Origin: Chryseobacterium sp. G0201
GTDB taxonomy: Bacteria; Bacteroidota; Bacteroidia; Flavobacteriales; Weeksellaceae
Assembly (NCBI RefSeq): GCF_003815655.1
Contig: NZ_CP033917.1
Coordinates: forward strand, 1,240,001 to 1,304,000
DNA: 64,000 nucleotides
Direction: 5' to 3'
Part shown: piece after piece, positions 8,001 to 16,001 of the stretch
How positions within the stretch are numbered: position 1 is the first letter of the stretch
Layout of the letters: the number at the start of each line of letters is the position of its first letter
The notes under the pieces: generated by a model
Told to the model about the DNA's origin: nothing
What the model saw: the letters and a program-made list of their open reading frames with translations, nothing else
Database searches by the model: none
Made by a program: the position numbers and the translations under genes

Positions 8001-11000
8001 CTGATTGCCCTTCAAAATAAGGCTCAGATTCTTTGAGTTTTCTGCCTATTGCATCATATTGGGTTTCCTGAGATACAAATTGCCCTTGTCCGAAAGCTTT
8101 TGTTGAAGATTTATAATTTTGTCCTAATGTATTGGTATACTTTTTAGATACATCACCGTCTGAATCATATTGGGTAAGAATGACATTGGATTGACTATCT
8201 TTTTCGTACGTGTAGGTGGTAGTACCCCCAAGGTTAGTTTTAGATTTCAGGAGCTTACCCCAGTTATCATAAGTGTTAGTGAGTGTATTTCCTAAAGGAT
8301 CGGTTTGTTTCTCAATCAGCCCCCAATCATTATAGATAATGTTTGTGATAAGACCTAAATTATCACTTTTTTTAACAACAAATCGTCCTTTTGAATCATA
8401 TTTACTTGTTGTGGTCTGGGTTTGAGAATCAATGCTGTTGCTGATTATTTTTCCCGTAATATTTCCAAATCCATCATAATTATAGGTTTCCTGTAAATAA
8501 CCTGTATTATCACGATTCCATGTTTTTAGTGTTTTTAAAAGATTGTCTTCATAAACATATTCCTCTTTGGCGGATTTCGTGTCACCATAAGCCTGTACCA
8601 TATCTGTTTTAGACTTAGGACGACCTACAAAATAACCTGCCCCTGTTCCTGATAGATTATGAAAATATTCAAAGGTAGAAGTCGTTATGGCATATCCGTT
8701 ATTCACATTGGATATGCTTTGTGCCGGGAGATAATAGTCTCCGTATGTAAGTGTATTATTGGTAATACTATTGGTTAAAAAGTCTTTTGTTTTGGTAGAA
8801 ACAGGAAGAATCGCCGTGACAATTTTCGGTTTGTCCAAATCAGCTACAGTAGACACTATCTGACCGTTTAAGAGTTTATTGGTTTGATAGTTGGTCGATT
8901 TAAAGCTCAATAGCTGTGTATTATTCTCTGAAATATCCGTTGGGAATATTTTGTTTTCATCATTGGTTCTGATAGACCATTCTTTGATTGGAACTGCCTC
9001 ATTCAGTGGATCCATTTCTGCTCCAGCCCATATTTTTGTATTTTCAAAACCGTTGGCATACCAAGAGGAACGGGCGGTTTGGCGGAAACCGATCATACCC
9101 TTACCCTGAAAGTGGGTAAGAAGACCTCTATATTTGAAATCCTGAATAAGCATGTTATTAGAACGCCATTGGGTAAGCCGCTCAACCACTGATGATAATG
9201 GAACTCGGTCTAATTCATAATATGGAAATTGTTCTTTTTTAACTGCCCGATAAGTATTAAAATAAGGATTAAGCTCTCGATACGTAATATCGGTTGATAT
9301 TTCCCCTTGTCTTATATTGACGATTCTCGAAATTAATGGAAGATAAGGATAATTATAGTGCAGCACATAGTTCTTATCACATTCTGAACCGACACAGTCA
9401 ACAGGCTTTCCTGTTAAAATTATTTGCTGATTATCTCTGTTTAAGGTTAAAATACTGAAAGGGATTACTTTTTCATTATATACCTTCAACCAATATTTCG
9501 TTCTATAGAAGTTTATATTACTATTCGTTTGAATTGAATTTGTATTTTCTATATTATATGGTTCAGGAGAACTTGTACCAAAAGGAAAAGGACCATTGAT
9601 AATAGGATTATAAACAATACTTTTATCTGTTGACCCGACAAGCTTATTGACGGAATAAGCAGCCACACTCACATTCGTCCATTCCTGGTTGCGGTGTGCA
9701 TTCCATGCGTGATCATAAACAAGAACGTTAGCCACTATGATTTCAGATTTCCCATCACCATCAAGGTCACTTACATTGTATTGGAAATATCGGCTCATAC
9801 CATAGCCACATCCACCCTCAAAAGAAGTATTATGTACGCCAGATGTTAAACTTTCTTGATTACGAGAATAGAAAATAAAATTATTTAGGTAAAATTGATT
9901 GAGTTTCTTTCCATCCGAAACATATAAATTCCAATTATAGGATTTATCGGCTTGCGGAACCAAAACATCCATTTTACTGTCTCCATTGAAATCTCCATAT
10001 AACGCACCATCTACTATGCCATTTAATATTTGTCCTGAAAAGTTCCCAATACTTACCTTCACATAATTTCCGGTAGGTTGTTTACGAAAATTATAAGCAT
10101 TTGTAATCGTTCCGTCTGGTTTTATTTGGATAATGTCCTGTATCCCATCTCCATTCAAATCAGCAAACCGGTTATTTTTATTATTATCCCCTGAATTATT
10201 AATATTTACTCCTTCATCATATTTATAAGTACTGTTATTAATGTCTGTATTTTCATCAATATCCATTAAAAATGATGAATAGTACGTGAAAAAATCTATT
10301 GTTCCTCCACCAGGTTGTATAATGTTAATATCTGGGTCTTCTATCTCTATACCAGAAACAATATGATCTCCATACTCTACATTCGAGGAATTAATTTGAG
10401 GCTGTAAGTGAGGTAATTGAGAATCAACAGGCTCTGTCGTATCAGAATTGCTAAGATTAGAGATCGTATTAAGATATGCAGGACTTGTGCATCGGTTTCT
10501 TCTGCTAAATCCTATCATTAGCTCTGAAATTCCGTCTCCGTTATAGTCATAACTATCTAAATAACTTACATTGAGTGGCACTGATGCAACACATTCAGAA
10601 CCACCGCTCAATTCCCCCCCCGGATTATATATACTATAAGGAATTACTTTTGAGTATTCGAAATTTAGTTTGCTATTTGAAATGTCTACCGAATATACCT
10701 GAAATTCATAATTGGGTTTCTTAGGATCTGCTGTCGTTATTTTATGTGGGATGACTATTCCAATACTGTTCTTAACAAAATTGTTCTTTTTAAAGGTAAC
10801 AGTTGTTACTTTTGCAAACTCTGAAGAAGTGAATTTCGATGAATCGTATTGTAATGTAATAGGGTCAACATCTAAGTATACAGAATTTTTATATTTTATC
10901 ACTCCATCGGAGACATATTCAATATAATCTGCGATTCCATCCATATTGAAATCAGCATATTTTTTGGTGTTGAAATTGGTAATGTTATACGGATAAGACG

Positions 11001-12138
11001 TTTCTTCATTTCCTGTTGGATTCGGTTCAAATGCGAATGTTATAGGATTCGCAGATTGATCATTAGCATTGTATTCGAATATTTTACTCACCAACTGGTA
11101 GCTTGTTCCATGATCACCATACTCTACAGCATATCTTTTAAATTGATTTTCGTTCGACTTTACTTTAATTTCTTTCAGTAATTTCTTCTGAATAAATTCA
11201 ATCCCGTTTAAATAGTTAATCTCTTTTAAAGTTCTTTCATTAAAATAATTAAATTCAATTGTATTAAAATTAGATTTACTTAATACTTCATTTCCACCCC
11301 ATTGGATAGAAGAAATTACAGCAACATTATCTGATTGTGTATAGTTATACGTTATATAATTTCCATGTGCATCTTTCCACTTTACAATATTGTATTCCAC
11401 AGGAGTTCTAGCGGCACTATTTCCTGAAGCTGTACCGCCATACCAAGCCTGAGAACCATCTTCAAAAGTCACCTCCCAATATTCAGGTCCTTGCCATAAT
11501 TGTCCTGCAATTGTTCCTATGGATTTTATTTTGACATTGGAATATTTTTCGGTAACATATTCTGCTCCATCTTTACCATATTCCCCCGATTTTAGGATTA
11601 ATCTTTGACCATTAAAGCTGTAATAATCTGAGTAATCTAGCTGGATTCCCTTTACTCCTCCATCTTTATAAATATTTTTCCCAATCCTTGAGATTGCAGT
11701 GATTCCGGATAAATTCCAACCATATCCTGCGATTCCGTTTCCTGACCCGCTGGTATACACAAGATTCATTTGAGGAGCAACAGTTTTTACTCCCGGAGGC
11801 AAAGCAATGGGTAACGTAAATTGTAACTGTCCCGCTCCGTTGACTTCAATATTTCCTTTTGTATCATGAAACTTCTTGTCAGTTGTTTCGGTAGTTCCGG
11901 TTGGATTACCGGCTCCGGCTCCGGAATCAATAGGCCCTCCGCCCGGATTTTCTGTCGAAGGTCCTACTTTGGCAATAAATGGATTGGAAACATCGGACTT
12001 AGCATGAAATCCTTGAGTTAGTACCACACTCTGTGGATCCTGAACGGTCCTTGATGTACTTTCTGACTGATATAATATCGTTTGTGAATATCCTAATACT
12101 GAGATACAAGATATAATGAATGAATAGAAAATTTTCAT
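5035..12138 (-). CDS. Secreted SpvB/FG-GAP/YD-repeat Rhs polymorphic toxin
   Basis: This 2367-residue protein has a Sec signal peptide (MKIFYSFIISCISVLGYSQ). An SpvB-like N-domain follows at about 95-160 (QFTLPIALPPGVKTVAPQMN). FG-GAP/VCBS-type calcium-loop motifs occur near 396 (DFNMDGIAD), 663 (DLNGDGIQD), 718 (DFNGDSKMD) and 794 (DLDGDGKSE). YD repeats run from about 1200 to 1800 (for example TTKYDSKGR, YNYDGFGNI). The Rhs core closes near 1960-2000 (GRLYDPLLRRFLNADENIQD, then NPLMYNDPSGE). A hydrophobic glycine/alanine-rich stretch (about 2005-2170) precedes the variable tip after residue 2179. The tip ends GTFGIKNYNTVYFNHTIGNQ to GPGVFK and matches no family I know. Rhs cores form a shell that encapsulates the C-terminal toxin, and the tip is normally cleaved after the DPxG motif. 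No VgrG, PAAR or T9SS sorting domain is present on it, so the export route is open. Confidence 0.93.
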   Translation of the reverse strand: MKIFYSFIISCISVLGYSQTILYQSESTSRTVQDPQSVVLTQGFHAKSDVSNPFIAKVGPSTENPGGGPIDSGAGAGNPTGTTETTDKKFHDTKGNIEVNGAGQLQFTLPIALPPGVKTVAPQMNLVYTSGSGNGIAGYGWNLSGITAISRIGKNIYKDGGVKGIQLDYSDYYSFNGQRLILKSGEYGKDGAEYVTEKYSNVKIKSIGTIAGQLWQGPEYWEVTFEDGSQAWYGGTASGNSAARTPVEYNIVKWKDAHGNYITYNYTQSDNVAVISSIQWGGNEVLSKSNFNTIEFNYFNERTLKEINYLNGIEFIQKKLLKEIKVKSNENQFKRYAVEYGDHGTSYQLVSKIFEYNANDQSANPITFAFEPNPTGNEETSYPYNITNFNTKKYADFNMDGIADYIEYVSDGVIKYKNSVYLDVDPITLQYDSSKFTSSEFAKVTTVTFKKNNFVKNSIGIVIPHKITTADPKKPNYEFQVYSVDISNSKLNFEYSKVIPYSIYNPGGELSGGSECVASVPLNVSYLDSYDYNGDGISELMIGFSRRNRCTSPAYLNTISNLSNSDTTEPVDSQLPHLQPQINSSNVEYGDHIVSGIEIEDPDINIIQPGGGTIDFFTYYSSFLMDIDENTDINNSTYKYDEGVNINNSGDNNKNNRFADLNGDGIQDIIQIKPDGTITNAYNFRKQPTGNYVKVSIGNFSGQILNGIVDGALYGDFNGDSKMDVLVPQADKSYNWNLYVSDGKKLNQFYLNNFIFYSRNQESLTSGVHNTSFEGGCGYGMSRYFQYNVSDLDGDGKSEIIVANVLVYDHAWNAHRNQEWTNVSVAAYSVNKLVGSTDKSIVYNPIINGPFPFGTSSPEPYNIENTNSIQTNSNINFYRTKYWLKVYNEKVIPFSILTLNRDNQQIILTGKPVDCVGSECDKNYVLHYNYPYLPLISRIVNIRQGEISTDITYRELNPYFNTYRAVKKEQFPYYELDRVPLSSVVERLTQWRSNNMLIQDFKYRGLLTHFQGKGMIGFRQTARSSWYANGFENTKIWAGAEMDPLNEAVPIKEWSIRTNDENKIFPTDISENNTQLLSFKSTNYQTNKLLNGQIVSTVADLDKPKIVTAILPVSTKTKDFLTNSITNNTLTYGDYYLPAQSISNVNNGYAITTSTFEYFHNLSGTGAGYFVGRPKSKTDMVQAYGDTKSAKEEYVYEDNLLKTLKTWNRDNTGYLQETYNYDGFGNITGKIISNSIDSQTQTTTSKYDSKGRFVVKKSDNLGLITNIIYNDWGLIEKQTDPLGNTLTNTYDNWGKLLKSKTNLGGTTTYTYEKDSQSNVILTQYDSDGDVSKKYTNTLGQNYKSSTKAFGQGQFVSQETQYDAIGRKLKESEPYFEGQSANQWNVIAYDDSVFPAKVTATSFSGKQMETNVSGNITTVKELNGYGRTNSKTTDALGNVVSSTDKGGTIQFAYNAAGEQIKAQYAENIVTTKYDSWGRKSEFNDPSNGLYKYEYDGFGQPKKIISPKGTKEFAYNNLGQLISQKEISTTDGGQATNKTISYAYDDKGRVTSKSGTSKGKAYSSNVVYDPQGRMLSSSESSNGKYFMQKGITYDDKARVISYEKQLYSSGTLTKVQVENVYSAWNGELYQVKDKNSGKVLWELQETNAKGQVLRAKLGAANINNTYDANGFLTNVNHSSAVKPSILQLSYSFDAVKNELKSRTTGGDFNIVESFDYDDNNRLVNWTNPVTGIKPSTNRNVYDVKGRIMENDQVGTMKYENSTKIYQPTGMTLNAAGTQNYNNDLIQSIAYNENNDPVFIDGMKGDVAFQYGLTSMRQRVTYGGNFSIDGDGKFTKFYSEDGSFEVVKDNVTGKEKHVLYIGGNPYESNIIYLKNYDESTGSYKFLHKDYIGSILAISDEAGNKLEQRHFDAWGNFTHLQISNGPIITDKNIIDTTSLLVERGYTSHEHFAEVGIIHMNGRLYDPLLRRFLNADENIQDPYNTQIYNKYGYVMNNPLMYNDPSGEIFGLIPLVSAMVVGAIIGVASYVMVNLMTGQSITFLGLLKSTFFGAVSGAVTFGIGSIFTSGAGTAAVAATHFADQLGTMGTAFVQAGLHAVAQGTLSLVQGGSFGQAFVSGALGSLGASAFGVAAKEAANTALGTIAFGSLAGGFGSALTGGNFWQGALIGGVVAGLNHVMHMDDMQTTDNDDEFRRNADGTITATGGKKGGDTTDYLYDVKGKLIGSKSVTVLEAGDNMSADYSIYGLRLHTEGTGLSVSEGLGAAALEFSGVSLLKGLGVGAKYLLSRTYNNIFKLHPRLTTPSIRGFGHGQFDAAHRGTAFVQKEIFRKGTFGIKNYNTVYFNHTIGNQTFSTGINPWKRTIFHQGPGVFK
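5605..5771 (-). repeat. 167-bp direct repeat, copy in the intact Rhs gene
   Basis: It encodes Rhs residues about 2123-2179, immediately before the variable tip, and is 165/167 identical by eye to 4209-4375. The two copies are 1396 bp apart in the same orientation and frame. Confidence 0.9.
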
Positions 12139-12180
12139 ATTCTCTGTGCTTAAATTAATGGATAATAGATCGGAGTTATC

Positions 12181-12654
12181 CTATCTTTTTGTAATGTTTT
12201 TACTGAAAATTCTTCCGTCTTTTAAGATAAATCGTACAACATATACACCCCACTCATAGCCGGACATATTGATCTTCAATTGTCTGTTAAGACTTGGAAT
12301 ATTTTGTTGCTGGAATTTCCAGTGAACTGTACTATGTTGGTAAAGAGAAACAGATTCGATCAAAGCATCTACTTCTTCAGTCCAGTCTATTGTAAGAAAA
12401 TCATTGACAGGAACAGGATATAATCTAATTTGCTTCAAAAAAGATTTTTCGTCAATTAGTGTCTGAGGTTGAGACTGAACTACTGGTGTTACTTTAGATT
12501 CTGCTTTTGCAGGTTCCTCAGTATTTTTACCGTTAACATTGGTTCCTCTAAATCGTTGGTTTCCCGCTTCATCATATTTAAAATAAACTTCAGTTTGAGA
12601 AAAACCTAAAAAACCTATAAACAATGAGAATATAGAAAATAGTTTTGTTTTCAT
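12181..12654 (-). CDS. Short exported protein with one YD-like motif and a T9SS type A sorting domain
   Basis: The 157-residue product has a signal peptide (MKTKLFSIFSLFIGFLGFSQ) directly followed by a single YD-repeat-like motif (VYFKYDEAGNQRFRG). A polar linker rich in Glu, Lys and Pro spans about residues 40-70. The last 75 residues match a Por secretion tail (QIRLYPVPVNDFLTIDW, then GVYVVRFILKDGRIFSKNI). It should cross the outer membrane by the type IX system and either be anchored or released. It lies 42 bp upstream of the giant Rhs gene and 14 bp downstream of the coiled-coil gene, in one operon. A role as accessory or docking partner of the Rhs protein is inference. Confidence 0.82.
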   Translation of the reverse strand: MKTKLFSIFSLFIGFLGFSQTEVYFKYDEAGNQRFRGTNVNGKNTEEPAKAESKVTPVVQSQPQTLIDEKSFLKQIRLYPVPVNDFLTIDWTEEVDALIESVSLYQHSTVHWKFQQQNIPSLNRQLKINMSGYEWGVYVVRFILKDGRIFSKNITKR

Positions 12655-12668
12655 TTGTTCTTTGGTTT

Positions 12669-13511
12669 TTAGTGTTTAGTGTTTAGAAGTTGTTGAACCT
12701 GCTCTTTCAGCTTCTTAAGGTCTTCGGATTGCTTTTCTAACTTTTCAATTTTTTCAAATTGAGATTTTATCTGCTTATTCTGTTCAATTGAATAAAGAGT
12801 AAGTTCTTCAATTTTCTCAAGAAGCTTGGCATCCATTTCACCCAAATTAATACCATTCTTCACAACTTCATCAGCTGATGGGATGTTTGGTAAATGGCCT
12901 TTTTCCTGAATATGCTTTTCTACTTCTTCTAAAGAATTAAGATTATACTCTTTTTTGAATACATAATCTGCCCAAACATTGGCTTTAACTTCAACTTCCT
13001 TTGCAGTTATTTTGCCTTCGAATTTTGCGGTTGCATTGTTGAAAAATTTAACCCATGTACCATGTAAGCCATCATTGATCCCAATATAAGTGGAGCCGTC
13101 ATTAGCATTATCAGGAATAGAAAGTATTATATTATGACTAGCCCCTAGATTTCTTAAAACAGTATCTCCTGGTATAGCGCCAGAAGCTGCACAACCATTA
13201 CAAGCCGATTTTGAAATTTCGAAGCGTCCAAATGGGTTGGCAAGCTCAATAGTTGGAATAAAGTCTCTATAAACCCTTAGCGTAGAAGTATTAGTTATTA
13301 CAGGGTCAATATTCCCTCCAATCCTTACATTGCCATCAGGTAATACACGTAATCCCTCTGCATTATTAGCTTTGAGAATTAAAGCCTGACTATCTGTTGT
13401 TCCTACGAAATTATTTGAGGGACTAGTTCCTGAATTTCCCGTTGTATTCCAAGTTTGTGAAAATGTAAGAGTAGATAGCAGAATAGCTGCAATCAGTAAT
13501 GATTTTTTCAT
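12669..13511 (-). CDS. Exported coiled-coil protein, tail-fibre/S74-like C-terminal region
   Basis: The product has about 280 residues and a signal peptide (MKKSLLIAAILLSTLTFSQ). The middle is beta-rich and repetitive (LRVLPDGNVRIGGN). The C-terminal half contains the block WADYVFKKEYNLNSLEEVEK then HLPNIPSADEVVKNGINLGE, widespread in Bacteroidota exported proteins that resemble phage tail-fibre tips. It is followed by a long coiled coil (about 225-275, KIEKLEKQSEDLKKLKEQVQ), so a trimer is likely. A start at 13538 is possible in frame but would lie inside the promoter (-7 box at 13536-13543); 13511 gives a proper signal peptide. It is the first gene of the Rhs operon. Specific function unknown. 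Confidence 0.8.
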   Translation of the reverse strand: MKKSLLIAAILLSTLTFSQTWNTTGNSGTSPSNNFVGTTDSQALILKANNAEGLRVLPDGNVRIGGNIDPVITNTSTLRVYRDFIPTIELANPFGRFEISKSACNGCAASGAIPGDTVLRNLGASHNIILSIPDNANDGSTYIGINDGLHGTWVKFFNNATAKFEGKITAKEVEVKANVWADYVFKKEYNLNSLEEVEKHIQEKGHLPNIPSADEVVKNGINLGEMDAKLLEKIEELTLYSIEQNKQIKSQFEKIEKLEKQSEDLKKLKEQVQQLLNTKH

Positions 13512-13535
13512 AATTGTGTTTTTTAAATATTTTTG

Positions 13536-13543
13536 CAAAGCTA
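13536..13543 (-). promoter_or_regulatory. Bacteroidetes -7 promoter box for the Rhs operon
   Basis: The minus strand reads TAGCTTTG, an exact TAnnTTTG match, about 25 bases before the ATG at 13511. Transcription would start near 13529 and leave a very short leader. The -33 TTG element is not obvious. Confidence 0.6.
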
Positions 13544-13722
13544 ATATTATTTTCCTTAATTAAATATTTTTTTAAAAATACTTTAGTTCAATATGTTACA
13601 TACTGTTTTATCTAAATAAAACACTTGTAAAATAAATCATACTTATTTAAAAAATTAAGAAAAAAATTTCATATTTAATTTTATATTATTATTAAATTAC
13701 TCCTTTTTAAATTAAAAAACAA

Positions 13723-13748
13723 AAAACTCAAGATTTCTCTTGAGTTTT
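13723..13748 (-). terminator. Terminator after the Fe-S protein gene
   Basis: An 11-bp perfect hairpin (AAAACTCAAGA/TCTTGAGTTTT, loop of 4) is followed on the minus strand by TTTGTTTTTT. It lies 26 bp after the stop at 13774. Confidence 0.85.
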
Positions 13749-13773
13749 AATGATATATAAAATAATTATTTGC

Positions 13774-14559
13774 TTATAAATCTTCCGCTTCTGCCAAAAG
13801 CTCTACAATATCCTTAACAACAACTTCTTCATTCTTGTTAAAGTGCTTTACACCATCCGTCATCATTGTATTACAGAACGGGCAACCTGTCGCAATTACT
13901 TTAGGCTCTAAGGCTAAAGCTTCCTCTGTTCTTTCGATATTGATGTCTTTATTGCCTTTTTCAGGCTCTTTAAACATCTGCGCACCTCCAGCTCCACAGC
14001 AAAGGCCGTTGGTCTTGCAGCGTTTCATTTCTACAAGTTCGGCATCTAATTTTTCAAGTAGCATTCTTGGAGCTTCGTACTCGTTATTTGCTCTTCCTAA
14101 ATAACACGGATCATGGAAAGTGATTTTTTTACCTCTGAAAGCTCCCCCTTCAATTTTTAATCTACCCTCTTCCATTAGTTTTCTAAGAAATTGAGTATGA
14201 TGAATCACTTCAAAATTCCCGCCTAAGCTTGGGTATTCATTTTTAAGTGTATTGAAACAGTGTGGACAAGCTGTTACGATTTTTTTAACATCATAAGCAT
14301 TCAGAACTTCAATATTCGTTAAAGCCATCATTTGGAAAACGAATTCGTTTCCGGCACGTTTTGCAGGATCTCCGGTACAACTTTCTTCCTGTCCGAGAAC
14401 AGCAAATTCAACACCTATTTTATTTAGTATTTTACAAAAAGCTTTCGTAATTTTTTTAGCACGATCGTCAAAACTTCCCGCACAACCAACCCAAAATAAA
14501 ACTTCAGGTGATTTTCCTTCGGCAGCATATTCTGCCATTGTTTTTATATGTAAATCCAT
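13774..14559 (-). CDS. (Fe-S)-binding protein with two CCG domains (heterodisulfide-reductase B/GlpC-like)
   Basis: This 261-residue soluble protein has two cysteine-rich CCG repeats of the kind found in HdrB, GlpC and LutA. The second repeat is clearest: PCYLGRANNEY, then TNGLCCGAGGAQMF and GCPFCNTM. The first has GCAGSFDDRAKKI, SCTGDPAKRAGN and CPHCFNTLKNEYP. These cysteines typically bind an unusual Fe-S cluster and pass electrons to or from a partner. The partner is most likely the 446-residue membrane Fe-S protein encoded 93 bp upstream, so the pair would be a quinone-linked oxidoreductase module at the cytoplasmic membrane. The electron donor is not known; acyl-CoA or lactate oxidation are options seen in relatives. 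Confidence 0.85.
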   Translation of the reverse strand: MDLHIKTMAEYAAEGKSPEVLFWVGCAGSFDDRAKKITKAFCKILNKIGVEFAVLGQEESCTGDPAKRAGNEFVFQMMALTNIEVLNAYDVKKIVTACPHCFNTLKNEYPSLGGNFEVIHHTQFLRKLMEEGRLKIEGGAFRGKKITFHDPCYLGRANNEYEAPRMLLEKLDAELVEMKRCKTNGLCCGAGGAQMFKEPEKGNKDINIERTEEALALEPKVIATGCPFCNTMMTDGVKHFNKNEEVVVKDIVELLAEAEDL

Positions 14560-14652
14560 TTATTGTAAAATGTATTTTTATATTAATGTAAAGTGTATTT
14601 AAAATTTTCAAGTTCAAGTAATTGTTGATCTGAAATTTTTTATACTGAAAAA

Positions 14653-15993
14653 TTAATCATTCGCCCAATTCAAACGATCTGCCTGATTATATTGCCAAGG
14701 CGCAGCATTGTTTTCCACGTTTGTCATCATTAGATTTAATTCCTGTGGAGCAGCGGACTGTTCCATCACTAAGAATCTTCTCATTTCAAAAATAATAGAA
14801 AGCGGATCTAATAATATTGGACAAGCTTCTGTACACGCGTTACAAGTAGTACATGCCCAAAGTTCTTCTTTGGTTACATAATCATTCAACAACTTTTTGC
14901 CATCATCAACGAATGACCCGTTTTTGTCGATATTTCTTCCAACTTCTTCCAATCTGTCTCTCGTTTTCATCAAGATCAATCTTGGAGATAGTTTTTTACC
15001 TGTAATATTGGCAGGGCAAACAGAAGTACATCTTCCACATTCTGTACAAGAATATGCATTTAGTAATTGAACCTGATTTAAATCAAAAACATCTTCAGCA
15101 CCAAATTTAGAAGGAACATCAGCTTCAGCACCTTCTGCCGGAGCAGCGTAAGGGTCTGCATTGGGATCCATCATTAATTTAATTTCCTTTGTAACAGATT
15201 CTAAATTGTTGAATTTTCCTTTCTTATCTAAGTTGGCAAACCAAGTACTTGGGAATGCTAAAATTATATGTAAATGCTTTGAATAATAAAGATAATTCAT
15301 GAAGAAAAGGATTCCCACAAAGTGAAACCACCAGGCAGCCCTTTCTATACCAAATAAAAATCCGTTATCAAAACTGAATACTTCAAGAAACGGAACAAAA
15401 GTCATTTCGCTGATCGGGAAAGATCCTACTTTTATAAAATGATCATATCCTCTTGACTGAAGAATAAAATCTGAAGCGTTCATGGTGAAGAAAGCTATCA
15501 TCAGGGCAAATTCAATGATAAGAATCCAGTTGGCATCATTCTTTGGCCATCCGAAAAGTTCTTTCATTGTTAATCTCTTAACACCATAAAAATTTCTTCG
15601 GATGAAGAATAATACAACTCCAATTACAACAAGAAGTGCTAAAACTTCTAATGTAGCCGTAAAGAAATTATAAAATGTATGTCCGAAAATTGTTGCTAAA
15701 AATCTGTGAGTTCCAAAGATCCCATCAACAATGATTTCTATTAATTCAATATTAATGATAACAAAACCTACATACACGAAAAGGTGTAGAATTCCAGCAA
15801 CAGGACGTGCTGACATTTTGCTTTGTCCCATCGCAACTCGTGCCATGGTCTCCCAGCGTTCGGGTTTATTATCACTTCGGTTGATCTCTCTTCCTAATCT
15901 GATATTTCTATATATCTTTTGCAGACTTTTTGCAAAAAGCCCAAACCCTGCAACTAATAAAATCAGAAAAATAATATTATCGATATATTGCAT
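14653..15993 (-). CDS. Membrane-bound 4Fe-4S dicluster protein with cytochrome b-like N-domain
   Basis: The first 240 or so residues contain about five or six hydrophobic helices with spaced histidines (for example GILHLFVYVGF, FGHTFYNFF, WWFHFVGILFF), resembling a NarI-type heme b domain. The C-terminal part has two ferredoxin motifs, CTECGRCTSVCP (about 330) and CTTCNACTEACP (about 390). Such proteins link quinone in the membrane to cytoplasmic Fe-S partners. The downstream CCG-domain protein is the obvious partner. It lies 9 bp from the MCE gene upstream, so it could share a transcript with it, although the functions look unrelated. Confidence 0.85.
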   Translation of the reverse strand: MQYIDNIIFLILLVAGFGLFAKSLQKIYRNIRLGREINRSDNKPERWETMARVAMGQSKMSARPVAGILHLFVYVGFVIINIELIEIIVDGIFGTHRFLATIFGHTFYNFFTATLEVLALLVVIGVVLFFIRRNFYGVKRLTMKELFGWPKNDANWILIIEFALMIAFFTMNASDFILQSRGYDHFIKVGSFPISEMTFVPFLEVFSFDNGFLFGIERAAWWFHFVGILFFMNYLYYSKHLHIILAFPSTWFANLDKKGKFNNLESVTKEIKLMMDPNADPYAAPAEGAEADVPSKFGAEDVFDLNQVQLLNAYSCTECGRCTSVCPANITGKKLSPRLILMKTRDRLEEVGRNIDKNGSFVDDGKKLLNDYVTKEELWACTTCNACTEACPILLDPLSIIFEMRRFLVMEQSAAPQELNLMMTNVENNAAPWQYNQADRLNWAND

Positions 15994-16001
15994 AAGGTAT
16001 A

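Noticed and set aside
6900..8500. CRISPR-like or satellite DNA repeats
   Set aside because: The recurring short similarities are YD repeats at protein level, with variable spacing and poor DNA identity.
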